A DNA stretch of 64,000 nt. Source: Culex pipiens pallens (lineage: Eukaryota > Arthropoda > Insecta > Diptera > Culicidae). The notes beneath the pieces were generated by a model, which saw only the letters and a program-made list of their open reading frames with translations, searched no databases and was not told the origin of the DNA. This document shows, piece by piece, positions 45,314 through 58,210 of this stretch (position 1 is the first letter of the stretch; the number at the start of each line of letters is the position of its first letter). The stretch covers positions 95,008,221 through 95,072,220 of the forward strand of contig NC_068938.1 in NCBI RefSeq assembly GCF_016801865.2. The letters are read 5' to 3'. The translations under genes were made by a program, and so were the position numbers.

Positions 45314-47487
45314 GTAAGTTGGCCGCCGCCGACGTGATCAAGAACAATCACCCAAAAGGGTCGTTGGGATAAAGTTCCTTTCGCCAAGGCTGCTCGATCA
45401 CCGCCGCCGCCGCGCGATTATCGTCATCTCGTGTAGAAGGGGTTCGGATCAGACCGGAGAACACAACTGGGGAAGAAGACCGTATCTCGCAAGACATTGT
45501 TCCTAGCGCCCCGGACAGGTCCGTTCCGTACTCGCCCGTGCAGAATGTGGCGAGTTGTGTGTAAAACGAACGAAATAATTCAGGGCCTTCACCGGTTGTG
45601 GCAGGTTGAGATATTGGACGCGCAACAATGGAGTGACCTCTTCGGGTAACCAAATCGGCGCCAAGCCAAAATCCCGTTACGCGTACTACTGCTGCCCCCG
45701 GGGATGCAAAACAAGTAGCATTAGCACCAGTAAATAACCGAAACGTTCTCCTCCCACAACAAATAACAGACCCATCAGAGTAGGCCGTCAGCCCGTCATT
45801 AGCATAGAAGCGATCTTCTGCAGAAGCAGGCCATGTTCGACCGTAAAGACGACGAAGAAGGCCATGATCGTCGTGATCTGCGCCCTCACCCGCTGGATCC
45901 CGCTGAGATTCTATTGCCTACTGGCCCCGTGACACTTGAAGGGAACGAGAAGAAAGGTAAATTAGTACCTTTCTCCGTCCGCAGGACGGATCGGACCCGA
46001 AAATGCCACGGGGTCATTGGGGCCTCCAGAAGCGCGGTCGTGATCCCCGCTGAAGGGGGGTGTGATACAAATTAATAAAGCGATCCGTGCATGTAACACT
46101 TTTGCCGAGCGGGTTAGGCAAGAACATTCTTGGACCTCTGGTAATAACAGAGTGCGCGGGGTAAATCCAGCACGCGGAAGCACAACATTGGATTTACAGT
46201 TAGCGGGGCTGGCTCATTTAGAATGGGGCGAGAGAGGTTCGTGACTTGATTGGAAAATATCAGCCGAACACTATCCGTGTGAAAGGGTCACCGAATAATT
46301 GAAGACGCCACGACTTGGGCATTTCAAGTGTTCGAATAGCAATTCTCTTTGTTAATGAGACACATTTGAAACATTTAAATCAGTTTATGAGTCTAGGAAT
46401 ACGTTTACCAAAACTGAAAATCAAGCTCTCCAATTCCCAATATCACCAACCCCGTAACACCTGGTTCCAGTTAATTTGGACTAAGTGGCACTCTAATTAA
46501 CAATCCATCCAGAATAGACGGCCGGGGTAGATCTTGATATAACTGAAATAATAATAGCCCATTTTAACACATTCTCCCCTCTCCACCCAACCTTCCTCGC
46601 AACCCCCCCGTCAGTTGTTTTCAACTTTCAACGGCTCATATAGCCCCGGCCCAGTCCTACCTGCTGACCACAATCAGCAATCAACATGATCGTGTAGACA
46701 TGCTAGCTAGAACACGAAACCGGGCAGGCGCAGTGCGCGATCAAGAACTTTACCTTTCGCAAAAAAAAGAATCTCCAGCTCCCCCCACCAAGAACTGGCG
46801 GACGCGGACGCGGGAGGGTACAATCGATCGTAAATTCCGATAATCATCGCGGCGCGACTATCGACCGGCATTGTCGGAGCCCCCGGTGGGGAGTTCTGGC
46901 GATCTGCTAGAACATCCAGCGCGCGCGCGGGTCAAACCGTGTGCGTCAAAAGTTTCTCTCAAAATCAGCCCGACCGAAGAATGTTCAGAACTTTAACGAG
47001 ATGATAGCCGGCATCATGACGGGGTAAAATTTTCCGCGTGTTTAGGGGAAATTCTCGTATCTTTGGCAGGTTAAGCTCTCGCTCCTAACTCCATCCAATT
47101 TGCTGATTTTCACTATTTAAACAACTAATTTTGCAAAAATTTTGGTAGAAACTTGCTTGCTCACTTCTTATTGAGCTATTTATCACTCGATTTCAGTTGA
47201 ATACGCTTTTATTTAGCTTTAATTGCATGTCAAAGTTCTGACCTGCCAACATTAGAGGCACGCTGGAATTAGATGCTGTTCCCCTACATTGTTTAGAATT
47301 TAAATAATAGTATTTACCATATCGATCGCGATGTAGAGAAGATGGTGCGCGATAATGGTGGTGATCGACTGGTCCTCAGTTTGGCAGTTTAGCACGGCGA
47401 AATTGGCGGAATGATACCGATTTTTTTGGCTCGAGAAGAAGAAAGATGATAACTAACGATTTCTGTTGCATTTTTTTTCTATTCCAG
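45314..47487 (+). other. Dumpy intron, 2.2 kb
   Basis: A phase-1 intron from gtaagt to attccag, with no supportable gene. The 47040-47290 segment begins aggggaaattctcgtat and ends gatgctgttcccct, with cttTGGCAGGTtaa and gacctgccaa inside, so it may be a decayed TIR element. The remainder is GC-mixed unique DNA. Confidence 0.7.
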
Positions 47488-47604
47488 ACGAAAACGAGTG
47501 TAAATATCGACCCTGTGACGTTTTCGCACACTGTACAAATACTTTAGGTAGCTTTACTTGCACCTGCTTCCCGGGCTATCGGGGAGACGGCTTCCAGTGC
47601 GTGG
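47488..47604 (+). CDS. dpy: Dumpy exon: calcium-binding EGF module
   Basis: The 117-bp phase 1-1 exon encodes one complete calcium-binding EGF module, DENECKYRPCDVFAHCTNTL continuing GSFTCTCFPGYRGDGFQCV. It has the DxNE calcium start, six cysteines and the C-x-N-x4-F-x-C consensus for asparagine beta-hydroxylation (CTNTLGSFTC). It is flanked by attccag and gtaagt. Its match to the module I remember from insect Dumpy is near complete, which makes this exon strong evidence for the gene identity. Such modules in tandem form calcium-stiffened rods in extracellular matrix proteins. Confidence 0.93.
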
Positions 47605-48444
47605 GTAAGTAACTGAACTTGTTTTTTATCCTCTAATTTGTGCAACCAACTAGCAGCAATATCTATCACATTAATTCAGACCCAAAGATCTGGAACATGC
47701 AACATCTCAAAAGAAGATTCTTACTAAAAATTTCTTAAAAATAAGAAAATTTGAAATGATCCGCTATGTTTTAAAATTTTAAAAGATTTTTAAAATTTCG
47801 TAAAATTTTAAAAGGAACAAGACAAGACACTTAGTGTTTTGGCAAGATTAAAAAAAACATGGAGACACAAAAATTTTTAATTGAAAAATTACAAAATTTG
47901 ATAGATTTGAAAACTAGTGATTCTTCAGATTCCAACGATGGATTAATCTCTAGATATTTGGAGAAAAAAAAACTCTTCTAAACTTCCGAAAAACAACAAT
48001 AAGTAAACAACATTTTAGCATTTACCATATCGAAATTCCTGTCAAAATCTTGAAAAGTCTTTTATGGCTATTTCATTTCGCCGTTATCTCGCGTAAGAGA
48101 GAAAATCATTTCGATTTTCAATTACTTACAAATCCATCCTTACAAATCCTTTTTTTTATTTTCACTCTCACAGAATGTTCGATGATTTTTTAGTTTAGTA
48201 TTTTCCAACGACATAAAACAATTGAAAGTTATGATGATTTTGATCATTTTTCAGTCGTCAAAAGCTGTCAGATGATTCATAAAAGTGAATTGGTTTCTGA
48301 AGAAAATTGAAGAAATAAAAGTATCAGATTATTTGAAAATGAAAGATTCATAAAAATTCTAAAGATTTGATAGAAATATATTTTGAAAGCTAAGTAATAA
48401 TTTTAAAGTTGTCTCAAACGAACGAACAACATATTGAAAAAAAA

Positions 48445-49550
48445 ACCAACTAAATCCACCTATGTGGTTGATGCCTTCCTCACTTTTTACCAACAATGAG
48501 TAATATGAGTGGTTCGGACACATATTTCAGCTATTCTTTTTTATGTCCAGAAAAATAAGTACACAGATATAACTTAATCTGTCATAACTCGAGACAGGGT
48601 TGCCAGATTTTCAATTATGAGGACTCGTTGGAAAGGTCTTTTGATTACCTAACCAATGATGGGTCGGATGATGGTTCCGGACATCGTTTACATACATTTA
48701 AGTGAGATTCGGCTTCAAAAAAGTACATAAATATCACTTAAGTGGTCATAACTCGAGGCAGGGTTGCCAGATCTTCAATGTTGTGGACTCGTTCGAAAGG
48801 TCTCTCGATTACCTAACCAATGATGGGTCAGATGATGGATCCGGACATCGTTTACATGCATTTAAGTGAGATCCGGCTTCAAAAAAGTACATAAATATCA
48901 CTTAAGTGGTCATGACTCGAGGCAGGGTTGCCAGATCTTCAATTATGTGGACTCGTTGGAAAGGTTTCTCGATTACCTAACCAATGATGGGTCGGATGAT
49001 GGATCCGGACATCGTTTACATGCATTTAAGTGAGATCCGGCTTCAAAAAAGTACATAAATATCACTTAAGTGGTCATAACTCGAGACAGGGTTGCCAGAT
49101 CTTCGATGTTGTGGACTCGTTGGAAAGGTCTCTCGATTACCTAACCAATGATGGGTCGGATGATGGATCCGGACATCGTTTACATGCATTTAAGTGAGAT
49201 CCGGCTTCAAAAAAGTACATAAATATCACTTAAGTGGTCATAACTCGAGACAGGGTTGCCAGATCTTCGATGTTGTGGACTTGTTGGAAAGGTCTCTTGA
49301 TTACCTAACCAACGATGGGTTGGATGATGGATCCAGACATCGTTTACATGCATATAATTGAGATCCGGATATATGTGAAAACACATTTTTATACATAACT
49401 TTTGAACTACTTATCGAAACTTCAAACAATTCAATAGCGATGTATGGGACCCTAAACCAAGTCGAATGCAACTGGTTCGATCAAAATCGGTTCAGCCAGT
49501 GCTGAGAAAACTTGGCAAGATTTTTGAACACATACATACATACACACACA

Positions 49551-49591
<41 letters not shown>

Positions 49592-49598
49592 ACACACA

Positions 49599-49643
<45 letters not shown>

Positions 49644-49802
49644 ACACAACACACACACATACACACACACACACACACAGACATTTGTTCAGTTTTCGAT
49701 TCTGAGTCGATATGTGTACATGAAGGTGGGTCTTCGAGCTTTTAATAAAAAGTTCATTTTTAGAGCAGGATTATAGCCTTACCTCAGTGAGGAAGGCAAA
49801 AT
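48445..49802 (+). mobile_element. 164-bp-array element, copy E
   Basis: The left end is aaatccacctatgtggttga with gccttcctcac, and the right end is cctcagtgaggaaggcaaaa. About five units lie at 48570-49360 and are very similar to each other (second to fourth units especially). The subterminal block and the longest CA/catac microsatellite in the window (about 49528-49680) follow. It sits in an intron of the host gene in the forward orientation. Confidence 0.88.
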
Positions 49803-51350
49803 TAAGGTAAAATCATATTTAGATGGATCTTTCTAGATTTTCCAATAATTGTAAGAATCAGAAGATGTTTACGATTCCATGGAATTAAATAATAACAATG
49901 TTTCCAAATGTTTTTAGAAATTATAAAAATCCTCAAATTAACATTTGTAACTTTATTTGAAATGTTTAGCAAAAATATGTTATACGATTCATAAAGTTTG
50001 AACAAAATTAAAGTTTCCCTAAACCTGAAAAAACATACAAAATATTTAAAAAAAAATCACGAAATCTAAATTCATGAGAATATTAAAAGTTTTGGAGATG
50101 TTGAGGATTTGAAGGAATTAGGAGAAAATAGAATATTTGGAAAAAAGTGAAAAAAATATAAAAAGATACATTTAGAAAATTATGGTTTGCAAGAATGAAA
50201 AGGATTTTTAATAAATAAAATTTTAAATTATTAGAATAAAAAAACAAAAAAAAAACTATAGCAACTAATAACTAATAATTGAGAGATTCGAAAAATGTGA
50301 ACGATTGAAGTATAAAGAATGATTAAAAATTTCAGGATGTTTAGCATATTTGATAAATTCGTATGATTTAAATCTAATGGCTCACAAGATTTTTTTTTCC
50401 GAAAATTTAAAAGATATGAGTGATGGAATAATTTTGTATGTATGAAAAATCCAAAGCTTTAAAAAATTTGGCAGATTAAAAAAGTATGAAAATACTAGAT
50501 GTTTTTTTTTAAGAAATGAAAAAATCAGAAATCTTTAAATTTTGAAGATTAGTGAAATTTAAAGAAATTTGAAAGATTTTATAGATCCGGAGGATTTGAA
50601 AGATTCAAAAGTTTGGAATACTTAAGTAGATTTGAATTCTATGATTGATTCGAATTGCAAGTCCAGACTCGATTACCGAAGTCTTAGGAAAAAAAAACAT
50701 TTCGGATAATCGAAGTTTTAGGTAATCGAATCAAGATTTATTTTGGAGGTATTTTGTGTTTTTGAGCCACCTAAAAAATGGGATCGCAGAACTCAAATTG
50801 GATGTTAAAAGTGAACAATTTCCATGATCAAGAATGGGAAAAGTCGAAAAATCATGAAAATTTTGAAGCTATGGCATTTTTTATTAATTTAGATCATTCA
50901 AATATTTTAAATAAATTTAAAATTCAAAAAGTTGGAAAAATTCAAGAGATTTGGATGAATTTGTTTCTAATTTCAGTATAATTGAGAAAATTCTGAAGAT
51001 TTGATCGATTATGAAGATTTGTTAGATAAGACTTGAAACAAAAAAAAATCAAAGGATTAGTAAGAATTTGGAAATTAAAAAACAAAAGTATTGAAAAATG
51101 CAAAGCAAAGAAAAAAATGAGATTCAGAATTCTGAATAGTTTCATAAATCGAAAAATTAAAAAATTATAATATAATATTCAGGCGTTATCAGCCGATTAG
51201 AATATTTTAGAAGATTCAAATGTATCTAAAGGTTGCAATAAAACAATTCAACATTCAGACAAATTGACTTCTTGGAATCGTTTCCGAACAATTTTGAGTA
51301 AGATCTTAATATCACAAAGATCGTAAAGATCTAAAAACACACAGATTCCA
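49803..51350. other. strongly AT-rich intronic DNA
   Basis: Extremely AT-rich sequence with repeated short phrases such as aaaatttgaaagattt, resembling slippage-derived cryptically simple DNA. The block at 47690-48420 is similar. No gene is supported. Confidence 0.5.
50660..50740. repeat. end fragment of a dispersed repeat
   Basis: Imperfect direct and inverted copies of cgattaccgaagtcttagg, cggataatcgaagttttagg and gtaatcgaatc lie side by side, as at the end of a palindromic dispersed element. No second end was found. Confidence 0.35.
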
Positions 51351-53780
51351 AAGGTTCAACGCTCTCGACGCGTCCCAAAAACATTAAAGTTCTGCACATC
51401 CACTCGCGTCTTCTTCTGCTCAACCTCAAATTTGCCCTCAGGGCGCGCAATCCAACCGCCGCAGCCCAGCTGGTGCCTCAACATAGCGGTCGTCTCCGCT
51501 CGGCTTCGATCATCATTACGTTAAGTTGCTTGTAATCTCTTCTGTCGCGCGCTGCTGGAGCACGCGTTCGTTAACCTCTCGTGCAGATTGCTTTCGGCGA
51601 TCAGCACGTGATTTTGCGCGCTCCGTGTGTCTCCGAGGATGTCTGCCAGCCACACGTGTAGGCACATGAAGTCTTGGTCTGGTGGAGTGAAGGCGTTGAT
51701 AATTGTGTACTCTCTGTTATGGCTTTATGACGAGGGAGCATTATGAGTCGGTCGGTTCTTCTTCCAGAACACCGGTGACAGCAATTAAGCAAGTGCCACC
51801 TGTAATTACGTCACTCCGCGCGCCGTCGTCATCATCCAACTCGACAATGGCCATGCCCCGATGTAATCGCCAATTCTAACGAGTTGTTTTTCCTCGCCGT
51901 CAACAAACAAGCCAGCGAAGAGTTCTTGACGTCGTCGTAAGAGATCGCCAAAGTAATTGAAATAGCGCTGACAATTGTCCAATTATTGTCTACCCGGGGT
52001 TGGTCCTTCGGGAGGGACCGCCACCTCCGGGAGCTATTTTTAGCGTAGGTCGGGTCGCGGCCATGTCAAGTTTGGCTTCTGACAGCTACCGCTTCTTGGT
52101 AGTCGCGGTCGTCGCTGCTGGCCCGGAGTTGGTTGGACGGCTCGGTATGATGTTATCAGTGTCATCTGCTTTATTATGTTCCAGTGAAGTGCACGACTGA
52201 CTGGCAGGCAGCTATGGCATGATGATTATGACGGCAGGCATGATGACATGTGCTTGCCGACTTGGTTGACGGCTTCAAGGGAGGCTCGATTTCTGGGAAA
52301 CGGCGGCATCCGAGAGGGCTGGGAGTAGAGCACTCGTTATAAAACGATTTATTTAATAGCTTTGAACAGTATTTCAAGCAGGACTGCTGGTCCGACTCCA
52401 ACGACAACTTCCATAACATAGCGAAGTATACGAAATTCAAACAATCGCAATGTAATCAGCAAGAAATTTTTAAGATTTGTGGGATCAAATTGATTGCATA
52501 ATGATATGCATTATGTCAATCCATTTAAGCAGCTAATCGATCGAACTAATCAATTGAACCTCAGCATCATCATCATCATTACCGGACGGTAACAAGCACT
52601 AAACCTGGCAGCAGCACTCCGACAAACCCCTTGTTACTCATTCTTATTAAATCAGCTAAGACGACGCCGGCCCCGCAAACAATCACCATAATGAAGACAA
52701 GATCCATTCCAATCAATTTAGCCATTTATCGATTAATGGCCGCAAACCTCCCCTGGACTAGAATAAATATATCTCTATCAAGTGGGACTTCCCCAAGTAG
52801 GTCTTTTATGCCCGCGGCACACAATTGTCCCACCCGGCCGGGGGTCCCGGCAGAACCTCTTTAATTTATCATTTGTCAAAGCGTCCGGAATTGACTGCTT
52901 GAGTTGAGCGATTTGCGACCACCGGAGGAAAGACTTTCAAATTCACAATCGATTACCATCGAGCGGTAGTCGTTGGAGATTCGCGATTTGCCCACCCGGC
53001 TAGTGAGGACTACCGCTCAAGACAGGACTCAAAGATCCCAAGATGACCCGTTTACGATAAAGACGAATCTCGCACCGTTAATGGTTTATGACTTGTGCGT
53101 GTCGGACACAACTTCCCAAGAAGATTTATCGTTCTTTTCGGTAACGGGTTCCGTTGTCACACTTCGCCTGGGTACAACTTGATTACCATCCTCACACCCA
53201 GAACCGAACCTGTCGAACTTGGAGCTTATCGGCGATGACCGTTCGGGTCATCACGCGATCACGCCGCATTAACATTTGAATGGGTCGTTTTTGTTTATTC
53301 TTTTTTCGGGATTTCCCCTGTTTCGATCATCGACGACAGGTTGGGGGCTTCCGTTGAGGTTTTATGGCCCGACGTCCCTTCCAGCCCGGATTACCCCCTC
53401 ATTATTGTTTTTTTTTTACGATAATGATGGATGATGGCTGTCCGGGGCTCGATTACCGTTTGGTTGGCATTTCGGTTTCTAACCTTTATTTGCTTATTGT
53501 TGGTAAATATGGGCGGCGAAGGGTCCGCGTTGTAAATCAAAGGGTCATAAAGTGGTGGCTTCTGTCACTGATATTTGACGGGTATACTTCAAGGAGTGTA
53601 AGTAATGGTACCAATCCATCTTATGCTACTTGGCCTGGGGTGTCCAACGGAGGTAATCGACCTGTCTTGTATTGTTTTGTTGATGAAATACACTACAATC
53701 TATCAAATCTTGAGATTTTAAAAAGATCCGAAAAAAGATCTGGCTGCAACTTGTACTGATTTGACGTTTGATGAGGGTAC
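51351..53780. other. no gene seen; GC-richer unique DNA
   Basis: A sharp change from the AT-rich block to about 2.4 kb of balanced, non-repetitive sequence. A small hairpin, ggtccttcgggagggacc, lies at about 52001-52018. No exon is supported. Confidence 0.4.
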
Positions 53781-54009
53781 CGAAAAGTTTGGTTATGTTA
53801 CTGCTTGCAAAAAAAAACAATAGCAAAATAACATAACGTCATTTGACAGCTCGCATGCACTGTTTACATGGTAAACCTTAAGCCGCATTGTTAAAGTGAT
53901 TACGGTAGATCCGCGGTAGATTTCCTTGAAATAATCCGTTAGCATCGAACTGTCTAAGATCTACCAAATCATTGACCACATTGTCTTTACGAAGCAGAAC
54001 ATAACCAAA

Positions 54010-54362
54010 CTTGTTGTGATAAATTGGCTGATGCACGAAGTGATTTGTTTACCTTTTTTCGGCACCCTCCGCAAACGTCAAACCATACAAAATTGCTGCC
54101 GGATCTTTTCCGGGAGAGATCCGACTTCTATCGGATGGGGAAGTAAAAAGTCGGTCCATTTGTGTAAAAGAGGCTATGGGTGACTCACCACACATAACCT
54201 TCGGACGCCTAGAAATGAGCAGAAACTTGCAACAGAGCTCACAAAAGACCCGGGGGTCGTTAAAGTGGATTGCTTTGCTTTGCTTTTTTTTTTTTTTTTT
54301 TTGAGGGTGCCGAAAAAAGGTAAACAAATCATTTCGTGCATCAGCCAATTTATCACAACAAA
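54010..54362. mobile_element. foldback element with ~60-bp terminal inverted repeats
   Basis: The left end, ttgttgtgataaattggctg continuing through gatttgtttaccttttttcg and gcaccctc, is inverted almost perfectly at 54303-54362. The 230-bp interior contains a small hairpin around ggagagatccgacttctatcggatgggg-like sequence and a 20-base T run near 54283-54302. No transposase is present. Just outside, a second 22-bp inverted pair (about 53788-53808 and 53990-54011) suggests nested insertion. Confidence 0.82.
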
Positions 54363-57300
54363 GTCTGTAGTAGAAAAATAGTAACAGTGATCAATTTTTG
54401 ACAGTTAAAAAAGGGCGTAACCTTGTATGTAAACAAACAGTAATTTCCGCAGGGTTGAACATTAACAGCTGAATTCTCCAAATCCAAAGAAGCGAAATTA
54501 CCGACTCAACTATCTTCAGCACCCCTGCTACACCATGACCTGCGACCACTTGAAGTTCAACCTTCAGCGCGCAGGTAACGGAGCTTGGGAGAGTACATTT
54601 GCCTCCGCTTTTTAACACACATGTTCGAAGAACAACACAGAGCAGAAAAAAGGGCACATGTGTACACACGGGGTGAAAAACCACGGAATCAAAACAAACC
54701 GGAGAAAATTATTCACCTCTTCCGCATCGCGGGCACTGTTTTTCCCGCGCTTCCTCACGAGAGAGTTCATGTACTCTGTTTTTATACTCGATTCGATTCC
54801 CATCTTCGTGAAGAGGAACCAGGGAAGAGGATCCCGGAAAGTGGGGGAAAGTACTCTATGGAACAATGAGTTCCTGGTTCTGAACACGACTTTTGCGTCC
54901 GCGCACTGGCCATGAAGAATGCATAATAGAATGCCTTTTTTCTAGCTTCGTCATCTTCTGATGCGCCCTTAACCTCAAAATTACGATCGCTGGTTGTACG
55001 CGCTGCTCAGTTCCATCCAGTACCCTCTGGGAGCAGTCGATAATGACTGTACCAACTGCGCGCGGGAAGAAACCGTGGCAGAAGGGCAATGCACCGAGGT
55101 ACAACTTTATGACTAGATCGGTCGCTACGCTCGAGAACCTCTTTCTCCTCCTCCCCGTGTGGAATCCGATCGATCTTTTGCATGTTCCGTGCAGGCCGGT
55201 AGCGCACCTCTTCGGTGCATGTCATCGCGGCCACCGGATCCCGGCCGTGATCGCCAAGTGACATGAGAGGTATTTTAATTGGGATCAACCGTTATCCCGA
55301 ACGCGGAAGCCGGTATTGCGCGGCGCGATTCGGTCCGCAGTGACAGACCTATGATTTGCCTTTCACCACACCCGCGGGACTCCCGCGGGAACCCGGTGAT
55401 TACATCGCTGGTTCCGAACGTGATGCAACGGTATTAGCATTCCACGCCGGGATCGTAAATCTTGGACGCACTCTCATTTCAGCGCGCCGCGTTCCAGATT
55501 GGAGTCAGCGGCGGAGCCGGACGAAGGAGCAGACGTAAACATAACCTATAAAAATCAAGTCAACTCCATATTCTTGGGAGATCACAGCGGCGCGGTAGCG
55601 CCGATGACCAGCGTAGCGCTAGGATTGTTCTATCAGTTTATAATTCTGTATCTCCATCACGTCGGCGGTATGGATTTATGGCCCGGGTAATCAGCGCGTC
55701 CATTGAGGGATCGCGTGGTAGTAAATATTTCTCCTCCACGTCGTCGGGATTAGAGTAACTGTTCCATGGAACGAGTGCGTCACGTGCTTTGACACGGTCC
55801 TGTCCCAACGCCCGCCCCAGGGTGGTGGTGCGAGACTTTGTAGTCTTGGGGAATATTAATCACCGACGGGTTGTTGGTAGAACTAGGCCGCAGGGATTCG
55901 CACAACGAGGTCGTCGCTGGGACAACCGGTAGTCCGGGACTAGTTTTTGGTCCCGCGTGGTCATTAATTATGACACTAAACTGGCGAGTAGGAAACTGGG
56001 TTTGGCGGTTTGTAGATCGGGGCGGCAAAGATTGCAACATTGTAGAGTCTGGTTCGGTCGGTTGATCTTCGGAAACTTCCTCAGGACTGAGGAGTCGGGT
56101 AACTTTTTAACGATACCGACTTCGCAAGATTTGTTGACTACGAATTTCACTCCGACTCTAATCTTAGTTAAACAAGGAATTCCGTGAATATACCAAACCA
56201 ACTCAAATGCATACCTAGGTGTCCAACAAATTGAAATTCTCGGTCGCTACCTCCTAAGCCGTCACTCTACAACTAAATCAGATTCACGCCCAGTACTACA
56301 CATCCACCGAACAACCCCAGAAGTGGTGATATAATCGTATACGCCACTCACATCCATCTGTCTTCCTCCAACTTGTTCCTCCTCGCCGAGATCGCACTGA
56401 CGACCTGCACATGTCTTCGGTGTCAACGCTGCTGCCGTACGGCTCACGTGTTCCCTCTGTGTCGAGTCTCCGCACACACACAACAGCGAAGGGGGGCGTA
56501 GATTTGTTCTCACTTTACCCGGCGCGCTGTTTCCGTGATCCATATGGGGTTCCTCGGGGTTGGGCAGGTCGTGACGGAGATGTATCCTTATCGAATTGGA
56601 TCACCCCTACCGCGTGCTTCTGCACGGGGCGGTCCTGGATGTTCGCTACACAACTCGCGCAACAATCAGTGCGGCCGAATCTCGTGGGGTGCGGGGTTGT
56701 GGCAATAAAAATTAGCTCCCAGCAGCTTCTTGGCTTGTACGACGGGGGGAGTCGTGTTGATCGCGGTGGACCGATCAGTGAGCTGAAGTTGGCATGTTCT
56801 CGCAAATCATTCCCGCACGTTCGGGGGCAAAATCTGCGTCACGTGAGTGTGTTTGTACGCTACATATGCAGATCGTGTTGACCTTTGGACAACCCCGCGC
56901 GGACACGGGAGTTCATCGCGATGGACATTCCTGGTGGGAAACACACACATCAACGCACATTACCGATTGGGCACGGCCCGTAAATCTGCTGACCGAACCG
57001 ACTCTAGAAAGGGGTGGACGCTGGTAATGAGGTCGCTATCGCTACGCAGGGAATCTATAAATATTTGAAAATCCTGGCCTCAACCAGCCACATGCCCAGC
57101 GGAGAATTTGCGCGGCACAAATTGCTGAGAGATAAATCACCTGCTGCGGCTGCCGCCACCAAGCTGCTTCTTCGGTTGCGCTGGCGGATGCACACATTTG
57201 CACATTCCGACCAACCGGGAATCGCTCTCCAAGGGTTCCCCCTCGCTCACAGCGGGGCATCGCGCCACAGCAGATATGCACAACCGATGGATTTATCATA

Positions 57301-57951
57301 TACGCCTGTGGCGAGCGAAAATTGACAATCCGATTTGCGCGAGCGCGCGCCCGCGGTATCTTCATCGATTGCAGGTCTTAGAATGGCTACAAATTGGGCC
57401 CGGAATAGTTGTGCGGCCGGCCGGCTACCGATTAGATCATTTGTAAGCGGGGATTGTGCGGGCTCGCGCCCTTTCAGCGCGAAATGGGCTTTCTCGTATT
57501 ACGTGAGCAACGCGACGTTCCGCTGATCGGCGGGTGATTTAAGTTCATGGCCGATTAGATACCATTAAGCTTGATGTATGCCGAGATTAGAAGGGTGCAC
57601 TCAAGTAATGGGCTGAGAAATGCGATCTAATCAATTGGTTTTAAGGGAGCAGCAAAATTTATTTGATTACTTCTGTTAAGCTAAGGATCATTTTATTGCA
57701 ATAAGATTCCTCAGTCCCAAATGTTAGCATGGTATCATAGAATCGCAAAAAAAAACTTGTTGGAGTGGATAGAACGTGGATTTGTAGGCCTTTGAATCGA
57801 TAGGAATGATTTTCGTTCAAATTTCGTATATCAGTATCAAAAATCAAATTATTACAGCATTGCCTTGGCGTTCTCGATTGCGAGATTTCTACTCGAAACT
57901 AGGTGTCCGAAGGCTTGATTGTTGAGGCAATTGCAAACCTCTTTCAACACC
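54363..57951. other. no gene seen; unique GC-rich DNA
   Basis: About 3.5 kb of GC-rich, non-repetitive DNA with many overlapping short open frames on both strands, as expected from low stop-codon density. I found no recognisable domain or exon with matching splice sites. It may harbour regulatory DNA. Confidence 0.4.
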
Positions 57952-57955
57952 TAAG

Positions 57956-58203
57956 CTGCCCATGTTCGCATAAATGTCCCATATGCAAAAACAGCAAGCT
58001 GAGAAAAACGCATTTGAAGTTTGTCCCATACATAAGGCTACGTGTTAAGTTTTCGCGAAAAAACTGGATTTTCTCCTGATTTCTAGAACAAAGTACTGGA
58101 TTTTATAGGCTCTTTTGAAAGAGCACACGATTTTGAACCAAACTGCATCAATAACTCTAAATCGATGAAAATGCATATGGGACATTTATGCGATCAGGGG
58201 CAG
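57956..58203. mobile_element. TIR element flanked by TAAG
   Basis: The left end, ctgcccatgttcgcataaat, continues into gtcccatatgca, and the right end, tgcatatgggacatttatgc followed by gatcaggggcag, is its inverse with three mismatches. TAAG stands directly outside both ends (57952-57955 and 58204-58207), a 4-bp target duplication. The 248-bp element has no coding capacity. Confidence 0.8.
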
Positions 58204-58210
58204 TAAGCTT

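Noticed and set aside
49452..49745. Cysteine/valine-rich or threonine/histidine-rich small proteins
   Set aside because: These are translations of the CA/TG microsatellite at the end of the array element.
50690..50735. Ratchet point at gttttaggtaatcg
   Set aside because: The upstream tract is purine-interrupted and the sequence belongs to a palindromic repeat fragment.
54560..54590. Second ratchet point at gcgcaggtaacgg
   Set aside because: No pyrimidine tract precedes it, and gtaacg is a poor donor.
56411..56881. 156-residue plus-strand frame in the large intron
   Set aside because: GC-rich sequence with overlapping frames on both strands and no domain; not supported as a gene.
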